A stretch of DNA of 64,000 bases from CAISIP01 sp038326025 (GTDB lineage: Bacteria > Pseudomonadota > Gammaproteobacteria > Burkholderiales > Burkholderiaceae_C). Each line of letters starts with the position of its first letter. Position 1 is the first letter of the stretch. The notes beneath the pieces were generated by a model. It was given only the letters and a program-made list of their open reading frames with translations, ran no database searches and was not told the origin of the DNA. The stretch lies in the NCBI GenBank assembly GCA_038326025.1, contig JBBQJP010000004.1, positions 62,001 through 126,000 of the forward strand. The letters are read 5' to 3'. Position numbers and translations under genes: made by a program. This document shows, piece after piece, positions 41,920-50,615 of this stretch.

Positions 41920-42987
41920 ATGCGAGTATTAAATTTTGCACTGGTCGGTTGTGGCCGCATCGCCAAGCGGCACTCCGAGCTACTGGGGCTCAACCAGATC
42001 CAGAACGCCAGGCTGGTGGCTGTATGCGACCTCTTGCCGGAAAAGGCAGAAAAAATTGCCACCCAGTTCTCGGTCCCCCACTTCACCGACATGCACGAGA
42101 TGATGCGGGCCGTGAATATCGATGTGGTGGTGGTGTTGACCGAAAGCGGAAAACATGCTGAACATGTAGTCGCCTTGTCGCCTTACGGCAAACATATTGT
42201 GGTCGAGAAGCCCATGGCGCTCACCCTTGATGATGCAGATGCCATGATTCGTGCCTGTGACGAATCCGGTGCGAAGTTGTTTGTCGTCAAGCAAAACCGA
42301 TTCAATGTTCCGGTCCTCAAACTGCGCCAGGCGCTCAAGGCCGGGCGCTTCGGAAAACTTGTGCTCGGCACGGTACGGGTTCGATGGTGTCGTCGGCAGG
42401 ATTACTACGACCAAGACCCCTGGCGTGGGACCTGGGCGCTTGATGGCGGCGTATTGACAAACCAGGCCAGCCATCACGTCGACTTGCTTGAGTGGATGAT
42501 GGGCGAGGTCGACAGCGTATTTGCCATGAGTCGGACGGCGCTCGCGAATATCGAAGCCGAAGATACCGCTGTGGTTACGGTTCGCTTCCGAAACGGCGCA
42601 CTCGGGGTCATTGAGGCCACTACTGCCGCACGTCCAACGGACCTAGAAGGGTCGATTTCCATCCTGGGTGAAGGTGGGACGGTTGAGATCGGCGGGTTCG
42701 CCGTCAACCAAATGAAAGTCTGGAAATTCGGCCAGCCGCAGGCCGATGACGACCAAGTGATGGAGCAGTATTCGGTCAATCCGCCGAACGTCTATGGCTT
42801 TGGCCACCAGGCATATTACGAGCATGTCGTAGATTGCATCCTCAATGACTCCCCGCATCTCGTCGACGGACTGGAAGGCCGCAAGAGCATAGAACTGATA
42901 AATGCGATCTACGAATCGGTGGAGACAGGCCGTGAAGTCCCCTTGCGTTTTCGTCCCAAACTCTGTCGTCTCGGAACGAAATCGTGA
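41920..42987 (+). CDS. Gfo/Idh/MocA oxidoreductase, WbpB/WlbA-like
   Basis: 355 residues from ATG 41920. 'FALVGCGRIAKRHSELL' (Rossmann), 'VVVVLTESGKHAEHV', 'KHIVVEKPMALTLDDAD' (catalytic EKP) and 'DGGVLTNQASHHVDLLEWM' match UDP-N-acetylglucosaminuronate 3-dehydrogenases. With the acetyltransferase and aminotransferase that follow it forms the WbpB/D/E trio that builds 2,3-diacetamido-2,3-dideoxyglucuronate. The UDP-GlcNAc 6-dehydrogenase (WbpA) that makes its substrate is not in the window. Its TGA overlaps the next GTG start. Confidence 0.87.
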   Translation: MRVLNFALVGCGRIAKRHSELLGLNQIQNARLVAVCDLLPEKAEKIATQFSVPHFTDMHEMMRAVNIDVVVVLTESGKHAEHVVALSPYGKHIVVEKPMALTLDDADAMIRACDESGAKLFVVKQNRFNVPVLKLRQALKAGRFGKLVLGTVRVRWCRRQDYYDQDPWRGTWALDGGVLTNQASHHVDLLEWMMGEVDSVFAMSRTALANIEAEDTAVVTVRFRNGALGVIEATTAARPTDLEGSISILGEGGTVEIGGFAVNQMKVWKFGQPQADDDQVMEQYSVNPPNVYGFGHQAYYEHVVDCILNDSPHLVDGLEGRKSIELINAIYESVETGREVPLRFRPKLCRLGTKS

Positions 42988-43472
42988 CCACACCAAACGT
43001 GAGAGAGGTCGCGATCGTCGATGTCCGCTTTGGAGCCAACGTCACTGTCGTGCAGCCGGCAAACATTTACGGATGTTCAATCGGAGATGACGTTTTCGTG
43101 GGCCCCTTCACCGAGATACAGAAGGACGTCACGATAGGTGCCAGGACCCGCGTGCAGTCACATGCTTTCATTTGTGAACTTGTCTCCATCGGGGAGGACT
43201 GCTTCGTCGGGCATGGCGTGATGTTTATCAATGATGTATTCGCCGGCGGGGGACCGGCGCGTGGCAACAAGGCTCTGTGGCTTGCCACGAAGATCGGCAA
43301 CCGCGTTTCGATCGGTTCGAACGCGACCCTTTTGCCGGTGTCGATTTGCGATGACGTCGTCGTCGGCGCGGGCGCCGTCGTTACGCGCGACATCTCTGTT
43401 CCGGGGGTGTACGCCGGCAATCCTGCCCGCCGCCTGCGCGCCCAAAGTAGAGCCGCGGGCGACGCGGCGTGA
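42984..43472 (+). CDS. WbpD/WlbB-like N-acetyltransferase (left-handed beta-helix)
   Basis: 162 residues, GTG start overlapping the upstream stop (GTGA). Hexapeptide repeats run through the protein ('IGDDVFVGPFTEIQKDVTIG', 'IGEDCFVGHGVMFIND', 'IGNRVSIGSNATLLPV', 'VVGAGAVVTRDI'). Length and the 'GVMFIND' motif match UDP-2-acetamido-3-amino-glucuronate N-acetyltransferases, which acetylate the 3-amino group made by the aminotransferase. Confidence 0.87.
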   Translation: MTTPNVREVAIVDVRFGANVTVVQPANIYGCSIGDDVFVGPFTEIQKDVTIGARTRVQSHAFICELVSIGEDCFVGHGVMFINDVFAGGGPARGNKALWLATKIGNRVSIGSNATLLPVSICDDVVVGAGAVVTRDISVPGVYAGNPARRLRAQSRAAGDAA

Positions 43473-43517
43473 CAAGACCACCGATTAGGTCATATAGCTA
43501 ACCTACGATAATTCGTC

Positions 43518-44630
43518 ATGAACGTTCCTTTTGCCGATCTCCACGCCCAGTACCTGACAATCAAGGACGGCATTGACGCCGCCATTGCCGATGTCATCCG
43601 CAGTTCAGCATTTATCCGAGGGCCTTACGTGCAAAGGTTCGAGGAAGAGTTTGCGGCCGTCATGCAAGTCAAGCACTGCGTCTCGTGCGCCAACGGCACC
43701 GATTCGATTTACATCGCCATGCATGGGCTGGGCGTGAAACCGGGCGACGAGGTGATCGCTCCGGCCCACTCGTGGATTTCAACCACGGAGACCATTACCC
43801 AGGCGGGCGGAACCGTGGTGTTTTGCGATACCGATGCGCAGACCTACACCATTGATCCGGCCCGGATAGAAGCCCTGATCACGCCCCGCACGGTCGGCAT
43901 CATCCCGGTCCACCTCTATGGCCAGAGCGCGGACATGGGCGCCATCATGGCGATTGCCCGCAAGCACAAGCTGTGGGTCATAGAAGACTGCGCGCAGGCC
44001 CATCTCGCCCAATGGGAAGGCCAGCAGATTGGCACCTTCGGCGATGCTGCCTCGTTTTCCTTCTACCCGGGCAAAAATCTGGGTGCGATGGGTGACGCTG
44101 GTGCAATCTGTACCAATGACACCGCCCTAGCCCAACGCATGGGAGGCTTTGCCCGCCATGGAGGCCTGGTCAAGGGCGACCACCTCATCGAGGGAATCAA
44201 CAGCCGGCTCGATGGATTGCAGGCTGCGGTCCTGTCGGTCAAACTTCCGAAGCTGGCGGGCTGGACGCGCCGTCGGCAAGAACTCGCAGCCATCTACCAG
44301 GAGTTGCTTCAAGGCATAGATGGCCTGGAGCTTCCGGTCACGGCTCCGGGGCACGAGCATGTGTTTCATCTCTACGTCATCCAGCATGAAAAGCGCGATG
44401 CGCTGGCCCATCACCTGAACGGCTTGGGCATCCAGACCGTCATCAGCTATCCCACGGCGCTGCCATTCCTGCCGGCGTATGCCCGTTTCGGGCACCAGCC
44501 GGCCGACTTCCCCAACGCTTACCGCAACCAGTCGCGCATCCTGTCGATCCCGATCTTTCCTGAAATGACGCAAGCGCAGCAAGAAGCGGTTGCCGAGGCG
44601 ATCAGAAGTTTTTCGGATTCACCAGGGTGA
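43518..44630 (+). CDS. DegT/DnrJ/EryC1 sugar aminotransferase, WbpE-like
   Basis: 370 residues. PLP-binding Lys in 'FSFYPGKNLGAMGDAGAI', 'VIEDCAQAHLAQW' (cofactor Asp) and 'SCANGTDSIYIAMHGLGVKPGDEVI' place it in the sugar aminotransferases. The neighbours make it the probable transaminase for the 3-keto sugar produced by the WbpB-like enzyme. Its stop overlaps the GTG start of the flippase gene. Confidence 0.9.
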   Translation: MNVPFADLHAQYLTIKDGIDAAIADVIRSSAFIRGPYVQRFEEEFAAVMQVKHCVSCANGTDSIYIAMHGLGVKPGDEVIAPAHSWISTTETITQAGGTVVFCDTDAQTYTIDPARIEALITPRTVGIIPVHLYGQSADMGAIMAIARKHKLWVIEDCAQAHLAQWEGQQIGTFGDAASFSFYPGKNLGAMGDAGAICTNDTALAQRMGGFARHGGLVKGDHLIEGINSRLDGLQAAVLSVKLPKLAGWTRRRQELAAIYQELLQGIDGLELPVTAPGHEHVFHLYVIQHEKRDALAHHLNGLGIQTVISYPTALPFLPAYARFGHQPADFPNAYRNQSRILSIPIFPEMTQAQQEAVAEAIRSFSDSPG

Positions 44631-46180
44631 AAGTGCCGGCAAGTGCAGTGCCCGCACACGCCGGGGCGCGACTCGTCTCAAATTCCCGCTGGAATCTTGC
44701 TGCGTTCGGGATTTCACTGATCATCAACTTTGCGACCATTCCCGTCGTGATCTCGTACATTGGGCTTGACGCGTTTGGCGCGGCCGGCCTGGTGATCGCC
44801 ATCTTTGCGCCTTTCATGCTCGTTGGCACGGTTCTCGGTCAGGCCATGGTGCGAGAGCTATCGCCCCGAATGGCCGCTGGCGACTACGAGCATGCGGCGC
44901 CCGTGTTGTCTGCGGGGCTTGTCATGTGTGCGGCCGGCAGCGTGGCGGTCGTCTCCCTGCTGACCGTGACGGGAGACTCCTCAGTGCATTTGCTCAGCAA
45001 GCAGGGCAGCGCCACCGTCAACTGGTCTCTGGCCTTCCTTGTTGCGGGCCTCGGATGGGCCGCGCAGCAAGGCGTCCTGGTCCTTCAGGCCACCGTCGCC
45101 GCGACGCAGCGCTACGCCGCTCTTGCCGCGATCAGCGTCGCCGCTGCTGTTGCCAGCGGCGCCTCCATCGTCGCGGGCTCGATACTGCTACCGGGTTACC
45201 TCGGTTTTCTGCTGGGCACGAGCGCTGGCTTCCTGCTGTCGCTGGTGCTATGGGTGGCGCTGGTGCGGCACCTCATGCCCAGCATGTTTCCCCTGCCGCG
45301 TTTCGGTCGACGTGAAGTTCGTGGCATCGCCGAGTTCGGCAAGTGGCAAGGTGGCGCCCATTTCGCGGGCGCTGTAGGTAACCAGGTCGATCGCTACGTA
45401 CTGGGCGCATTGGCACCGCTATCGGTCGTCGGCCAGTACAACGTGGCCATGCGACTGCAGGAAGTCGTGCACATGGGCCTGCTCAAGGCCACCGAAGTCC
45501 TGTTTCCACATTTCACCGTCACCGCCGATGATCCGGTCGAGCGGCGGGCATCGTTCTTCATTCAGTCCTCATGGATTCTCAATGTGCTGGGCGCGGCCGC
45601 ACTGGCGCCGCTCATTCCACTGTCGAGCGAACTGTTGACCCTCTGGATCAACAAGGAAACAGCGGACGGCGGCGCGCAGATGCTGCGCACGCTGGCTGCC
45701 GCTGGCGTCCTGGGCTGCGGGGTCAACGTTTATTACTTTTTCGCCATCGGTACCGGCCAGAGCGCCCGCATCGCCGGCCTGACCATCGGCCATGCGTTGC
45801 TAACGGTTGTCTTCACCATCGTTGCCATCAAGGCATTCGGGCCGCTGGCTGCCGGCGCCGGCTACTTGGTCGCAAATGCGATTCGCCTTGGCGTTACGCT
45901 GTGGTTCACCGGGCAGTACTTTTCGGCGGCTGCGGACATGCGAAAGCTGATCCAATGCACATTGCCTCCGCTCATCGCCGGTTTGCTGCTGGCGGTCGCC
46001 TGGTGGCAGTCGGGCTGGCTGGTACCTGCTGGCTGGGCTCAGCTCCTTGCAGCCTATGTCGTAGTGGCGGCTTCTGTGGTCTGCGTCTCGGTTGCGGCAA
46101 CAGCGCTCAGCGCGAATGGTCGTCGGCTGGCCACGGAAACCCTGTCGGCCTTGCGCCGCATATTCTTGAAGGAAGCCTGA
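44627..46180 (+). CDS. Wzx-type polysaccharide flippase
   Basis: 517 residues with about twelve to fourteen hydrophobic segments, beginning 'SNSRWNLAAFGISLIINFAT'. 'GAVGNQVDRYVLGALAPLSV' resembles the central motif of MOP-superfamily polysaccharide translocases. It should flip undecaprenyl-linked repeat units to the periplasm. GTG start with GTGA overlap to the aminotransferase. Confidence 0.87.
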   Translation: MKVPASAVPAHAGARLVSNSRWNLAAFGISLIINFATIPVVISYIGLDAFGAAGLVIAIFAPFMLVGTVLGQAMVRELSPRMAAGDYEHAAPVLSAGLVMCAAGSVAVVSLLTVTGDSSVHLLSKQGSATVNWSLAFLVAGLGWAAQQGVLVLQATVAATQRYAALAAISVAAAVASGASIVAGSILLPGYLGFLLGTSAGFLLSLVLWVALVRHLMPSMFPLPRFGRREVRGIAEFGKWQGGAHFAGAVGNQVDRYVLGALAPLSVVGQYNVAMRLQEVVHMGLLKATEVLFPHFTVTADDPVERRASFFIQSSWILNVLGAAALAPLIPLSSELLTLWINKETADGGAQMLRTLAAAGVLGCGVNVYYFFAIGTGQSARIAGLTIGHALLTVVFTIVAIKAFGPLAAGAGYLVANAIRLGVTLWFTGQYFSAAADMRKLIQCTLPPLIAGLLLAVAWWQSGWLVPAGWAQLLAAYVVVAASVVCVSVAATALSANGRRLATETLSALRRIFLKEA

Positions 46181-46183
46181 CCC

Positions 46184-48034
46184 ATGTGCGGCATCGCAGG
46201 CATCTTCGTCAACGACTCGGCCGACCTCGACCGTGCCGATCTCTCCCGGCTAGCGGCTGCGCTGGCGCGCCGTGGCCCGGACGGTGAAGGCATCTGGGTC
46301 AGCGGCGACGGCAAGGCTGGCATGGTCCATCGGCGGCTGGCAATCATCGACACCAGCGTGCGCGGCCACCAGCCGATGCACAGTGTGGACGGAAATTTCA
46401 CCATTGTGTACAACGGCGAGATCTTCAACTTTATCGAACTTCGGGTTGAACTCGAGGCGCTCGGAAGCCGCTTTCGCAGCGATAGCGATACCGAAGTGAT
46501 CCTGGAGGCCTGGCGTCAGTGGGGCGAGGCCATGCTGGAGCGCTTCAACGGCATGTGGGCGCTGGTGATCCGAGACAACCGTTCGGGCGACGTTTTCATG
46601 GCGCGCGACCGGTTCGGAGTCAAGCCGCTGCTGTATTCGCACGCCGGCGGCCGTTTCAGCTTCGCGTCAGAAATGCGCGCGCTGCGTACGCTGGCCTACG
46701 TCGATGGCGCGCTAAGCCAATCTATTGCCAAACGACTGTTGTTCGATCCGTTCAGTATCGAGGGGAGCGCGTCCACCCTGGTTGGGTCGATCCGCCGGCT
46801 GCCGGGCGGGCACCTGGCATTGCTGCGCAATGGCGAACTGCGCGTCAAGCGGTGGTGGCGCACATGCGACCACCTGGTCGAAGTTCCCTCCTCACGTGAA
46901 GCGCGGGCCGAACGTTTTCGCGAACTGTTTTTCGACGCGGTGCGCCTGCGCCTGCGCAGCGACGTACCGGTGGGCACCTGCCTGAGCGGCGGTTTCGACT
47001 CCAGCGCGATCGCCTGCACAATGGCCCATGTGGCCGCTGGCACGCATCCGCACCTGCGAGAAGCGACCGACTGGCGCCACGCTTTCATTGCGTCCTTTCC
47101 CGGCCAGTCCAATGACGAGACGCCCGAGGCGATGGAAGCCGCAGCGTATGCAGGAGTTACGCCGCACCTGCTGAGTTTCGAAAACCAGGACGCCTTGGGT
47201 CAGATCGACCAGGTGCTTGGCGATCTCGACGACATCTATATCGGCCTGCCGACCGCACCGTGGCAGATCTACCGCGAACTCCGCACGTCCCGCACTTTGG
47301 TATCGCTCGATGGCCATGGCGCGGATGAACTGATGGGTGGCTACCGGCAGGCCGGGCAGGCATTTAGTTTCGCGCTGCGCAACCAGGCGGCACGCCTCGC
47401 GCAGGGATCAGCGGCCATCCAATACGCCATCGATTGTGCCAAGCTGGCCACGCTTTCGGCGCGTGGGCTGAATTTTCTTCGTGGCCACACGGTCCTGGCT
47501 CCCCGGGCGCCCGACTTGCCCAGTGATGGCGATGAATTGCCTTCGCATTGGGGGCCGTTGAACCGCCGCCTTTACCGCATGTTCCACGGCACCGTCTTGC
47601 CCACCATCCTGCGCAACTTCGACCGCTTGTCGATGGCCCATGGTGTTGAGGTGCGCATGCCCTTCATGGACTGGCGCCTGGTCACCTACGTCATGTCCCT
47701 GCCTGACGATGCGAAAAGCGAAGACGGCCGCACCAAAGCCGTGGCGCGCAACGCCATGGCGGGCCACATGCCTGAGAGCATACGGATGGCCCGGCGCAAG
47801 GTCGGCTTCAATTCACCCATGCCCGAATGGCTGAACGGTGCGTTGGGGGAGTGGGCAGCGAGCCTTCTATCCCGGCCAGAAGCGCAGTTTGACGCGCTGG
47901 TCGACCGCAACGCGCTGTTGAAGAGCGTCCATTCGCTCAATGCCTCGCGCGGATGGGATTGGGAGCGCTGCGGGCGTCTGTGGCCCTATCTGCACCTCAA
48001 GTGGTACCTCGATTCGCGGCAGGTGCGGCCATGA
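46184..48034 (+). CDS. AsnB-like glutamine amidotransferase/asparagine synthase family
   Basis: 616 residues. The mature N-terminus MCGIAGIF supplies the Cys2 nucleophile of the glutaminase; 'MVHRRLAIIDTSVRGHQPM' and 'YNGEIFNF' follow. The synthetase domain has the PP-loop 'GTCLSGGFDSSAIAC'. Both active sites look intact. Inside a polysaccharide locus such proteins (WbpS-like) are thought to amidate uronic acids; given the WbpB/D/E-type genes upstream, amidation of a diacetamido-uronic acid is a fair inference. Confidence 0.9.
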   Translation: MCGIAGIFVNDSADLDRADLSRLAAALARRGPDGEGIWVSGDGKAGMVHRRLAIIDTSVRGHQPMHSVDGNFTIVYNGEIFNFIELRVELEALGSRFRSDSDTEVILEAWRQWGEAMLERFNGMWALVIRDNRSGDVFMARDRFGVKPLLYSHAGGRFSFASEMRALRTLAYVDGALSQSIAKRLLFDPFSIEGSASTLVGSIRRLPGGHLALLRNGELRVKRWWRTCDHLVEVPSSREARAERFRELFFDAVRLRLRSDVPVGTCLSGGFDSSAIACTMAHVAAGTHPHLREATDWRHAFIASFPGQSNDETPEAMEAAAYAGVTPHLLSFENQDALGQIDQVLGDLDDIYIGLPTAPWQIYRELRTSRTLVSLDGHGADELMGGYRQAGQAFSFALRNQAARLAQGSAAIQYAIDCAKLATLSARGLNFLRGHTVLAPRAPDLPSDGDELPSHWGPLNRRLYRMFHGTVLPTILRNFDRLSMAHGVEVRMPFMDWRLVTYVMSLPDDAKSEDGRTKAVARNAMAGHMPESIRMARRKVGFNSPMPEWLNGALGEWAASLLSRPEAQFDALVDRNALLKSVHSLNASRGWDWERCGRLWPYLHLKWYLDSRQVRP

Positions 48035-49338
48035 CCACTTACGCGCCTCAATCCAAGGCCCACGATCAGATCAGGCACGAGCAACGAACAAACCGGCGCA
48101 TGACGTGGCTGGTCGCGCTCAGCCTCGTGGGCTACCCATTGTTGGGCACCCTGGTCGCGCTGACTTCATTGCCGAGCCTCGTAGCCGCGGTGCCGGTGCG
48201 CCTGGCCGTCATTTTCCTTTCGCTGTCTCTCCTGCTGACTGTGCGCCTCACCGAACCGTTGTTGTTTTCCATTCGCCGCATTCCTATGACGCCGGTGCGC
48301 GTGGCGCTGATGCTGTTCTGGCTTATATATATCTGCAGACTGATTTGGGACTGGCAGGTAGTGCAGATGCCAGAGGCTGATTCCGCGCTGCTGTACCTGA
48401 GCGTGGTAGGCCTGCCGCCAGCCCTGGCACTGGTGGGGGTGGCGCCAAGGTATTGGGATGCCAACGCATTCGCAAAGGTCGCCTTCTTCGCTGGGGCGGC
48501 GACCTGCGCCGTCGCGGTGGCAGCAACCCTGCTGGGCCTCGCAGGCGAGCGATCGCTGATGGAGGAAACCGGCCGGCTAGCGTTCGACACCGTTAACTCA
48601 ATCACGTACGGACACGTCGCGGTGACTACGCTGCTCGCTGGGCTTGTCGGCTGGTCCGATGGGGCTTCCCGCCGACCCGCTGTCCTGGTGGTCGTGGTCG
48701 TGGGCGCAGTCGCCGCGCTAGTTTGCCTGCAGTTGGCTGCGTCGAAAGGTCCGATCCTCGCATTGGCGGTCTGCATTCTGGCACTTGGGGTGTTCAATGC
48801 GCGCTTTCGTTGGGTGCTTTTTGCCATGTTGCCCGTTGCCGCCGTTTTCCTTTTTTTGGCCTACGACGGCAACTTGGGCCAACGCTTTGCCAGCGTCGAA
48901 GAGGACCCGTCCACCATCAATCGCTGGGCGCTGCTGACAAATGCAATTGCCCAATTTTTGGAGCACCCGATTCTCGGCAACGCCTTCGTCGAAACTGAGA
49001 TGCAGACTTATCCGCACAATCCGCTGGTAGAAGCGGCAATGGCGACTGGCGTGCTTGGCTTGAGCCTGTATGCATTCATTCTTTTCAACGCAGGCTTGCG
49101 CCTGTTGGGTTTATTCATGAGTAAAGGCCGTACGCTTTTCGCACTGGTCGCCTTGCAATATCTGGTGGGTGAACATTTTTCCGGATCGCTGTACGCATCG
49201 GGTGGTCTCTGGCTGTCCATTGCAATGGTGATCGCCATGACTAGCCGCGAAGAGCCCGCCTCCTCCTCTCGCGTGGACAAATCCCATTACGTGCCTCAGG
49301 CATCGGCCGGGCAATCCGGGCTGCGTAGCGAGCAATGA
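48031..49338 (+). CDS. O-antigen polymerase/ligase-like membrane protein (Wzy candidate)
   Basis: 435 residues from ATG 48031, overlapping the asnB-like stop (ATGA). About ten to twelve membrane spans and a large periplasmic loop with 'EHPILGNAFVETEMQTYPHN' resembling the Wzy_C region ('GxGxxxF...HN') of O-antigen ligases and polymerases. Ligase and polymerase cannot be separated by sequence alone; the location inside the assembly genes favours Wzy. Its stop overlaps the truncated glycosyltransferase start. Confidence 0.8.
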   Translation: MTTYAPQSKAHDQIRHEQRTNRRMTWLVALSLVGYPLLGTLVALTSLPSLVAAVPVRLAVIFLSLSLLLTVRLTEPLLFSIRRIPMTPVRVALMLFWLIYICRLIWDWQVVQMPEADSALLYLSVVGLPPALALVGVAPRYWDANAFAKVAFFAGAATCAVAVAATLLGLAGERSLMEETGRLAFDTVNSITYGHVAVTTLLAGLVGWSDGASRRPAVLVVVVVGAVAALVCLQLAASKGPILALAVCILALGVFNARFRWVLFAMLPVAAVFLFLAYDGNLGQRFASVEEDPSTINRWALLTNAIAQFLEHPILGNAFVETEMQTYPHNPLVEAAMATGVLGLSLYAFILFNAGLRLLGLFMSKGRTLFALVALQYLVGEHFSGSLYASGGLWLSIAMVIAMTSREEPASSSRVDKSHYVPQASAGQSGLRSEQ

Positions 49339-50213
49339 GGCTGTTTCAAAACTCCGGCATCTACCCCGCCTACTTGCCCCGGTTGCGCGAACTGACTCGT
49401 GGATGCACAACGTTCGCGGCCCAGGTCGACGCGTTCCTGCGCGACCGCTATGGGGCCGCGCACTTTCTGGGGCCAGTGCTTGAGAAGGTAGACACCGCCT
49501 TCTTTACCAACAGCGACGACGAGCAATTGCAGCGCCACTGGGCGCGCGAGCAAGGCCTTCCTGCCAATACGGCCCCAGAAGCCATTTTGCTGGCACAGAT
49601 CGAGAGTCACCGGGCCGAGGCCTTCTACAACATGGACCCTATGCGTTACGGCAGCGACTTCGTGCGCAAACTCCCTGGCTCCGTGCGCAAGAGAATTGCG
49701 TGGCGTGCGGCCCCGTCGCCGGGCGCGGATTTCGAGGCCTATGGCCTCATCGTCTGCAACTTCCCCGGTATCATTGAAGACTATCGTCGGCCCGGCTGGC
49801 GGGCTGCGTATTTCGCGCCGGCGCATGATCCTGAAATGGACGTCTATGCAGCCAACACCGACCGCCCCGTGGATGTGCTGTTCGTCGGCGGCTACAGCCG
49901 CCACCATCTTAGACGGGCTCGCGTGGTGGAAGCTGTCGCCGCTTTGCGACACGATCGCAGGGTGGTCTTCCACCTCGATCGGTCGCGCCTCACTCGGCTC
50001 GATGAACACCCTGAGCGTGGCCTTGTTTGTCGTTGTGGCATTTGTGGCCAATCCCACATTGGCCGGTGTTGGGGAGGTGCTCGAGTTTCTTTTCTATCGG
50101 GTGTTCATGATCGTCAACGAAGGCCTGCTGGAGTACTTTGCCGCGATACCGTACGTCCTGCCGCATACCTGGGGCACGCAGAGCAGCTGGGTGGCCGCGC
50201 TTTTTCAGTCTGA
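49335..50213 (+). pseudogene. Truncated CgeB-like glycosyltransferase (first paralogue)
   Basis: The first ~222 residues, through 'HLDRSRLTRL' near 50000, align closely with the intact paralogue at 50616 ('MRLFQNSGIYPAY', 'NMDPMRYGSDFVRKLPG', 'DVLFVGGYSRHH'). After 50001 the DNA switches to the 3' part of a polymerase gene, and the frame continues out of phase as ~70 unrelated residues. The missing part is the nucleotide-sugar-binding half, so activity is unlikely. ATGA overlap with the upstream gene shows it was once part of the operon. Confidence 0.85.
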
Positions 50214-50598
50214 GCCCCAAATGGCCACTTTCTGGCTGGTTGGCGAGGTTCACCGCGGTGTCAGCGGCTCGACGACCACGGTGATGTTCATGGGCGATGC
50301 ATGGGTGGACTTTGCGTGGGCTGGCGTCGTGCTGGTGCCGGTGATCGCCGGGCTCCTTCTGCGATGGCTAGATATCCAATTGATCGTAAGACGAGGCAAG
50401 ACAGTCGTCACCATCGCGGGACTGGCTCTGGGCCATTACGGCATTTTCATTGCACTTTCGACTGCGCTGCAGACGGCGATGGTGACGGGTGGCTTGCTTT
50501 TTGTCCTCCCCTTGGTCGCCCTGATTTCGGGCGGTCAACCCAAGCGGATCCTGGCGCCGCCTCAGTATGTCGAGCCGGCCGGGACTTTATCAAACTAG
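50002..50598 (+). pseudogene. 3' fragment of a second polysaccharide polymerase gene
   Basis: 198 codons from an ATG at 50002, in a different frame from the truncated glycosyltransferase. Four to five hydrophobic helices, with 'FMGDAWVDFAWAGVVLVPVI', resemble the C-terminal part of oligosaccharide-repeat-unit polymerases. A full-length protein would have about 400 or more residues, so the N-terminal half is lost. It does not resemble the C-terminus of the 48031 gene, so it is not a copy of that gene. Whether it is translated is unknown. Confidence 0.75.
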
Positions 50599-50615
50599 CT
50601 TCGGGCTTGTCGACA

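Noticed and set aside
48031..50598. Tandem duplication of a polymerase-transferase segment as the origin of the broken genes
   Set aside because: That model needs the fragment at 50002-50598 to match the C-terminus of the 48031 gene; by eye the two are unrelated, so a deletion between distinct genes fits better.
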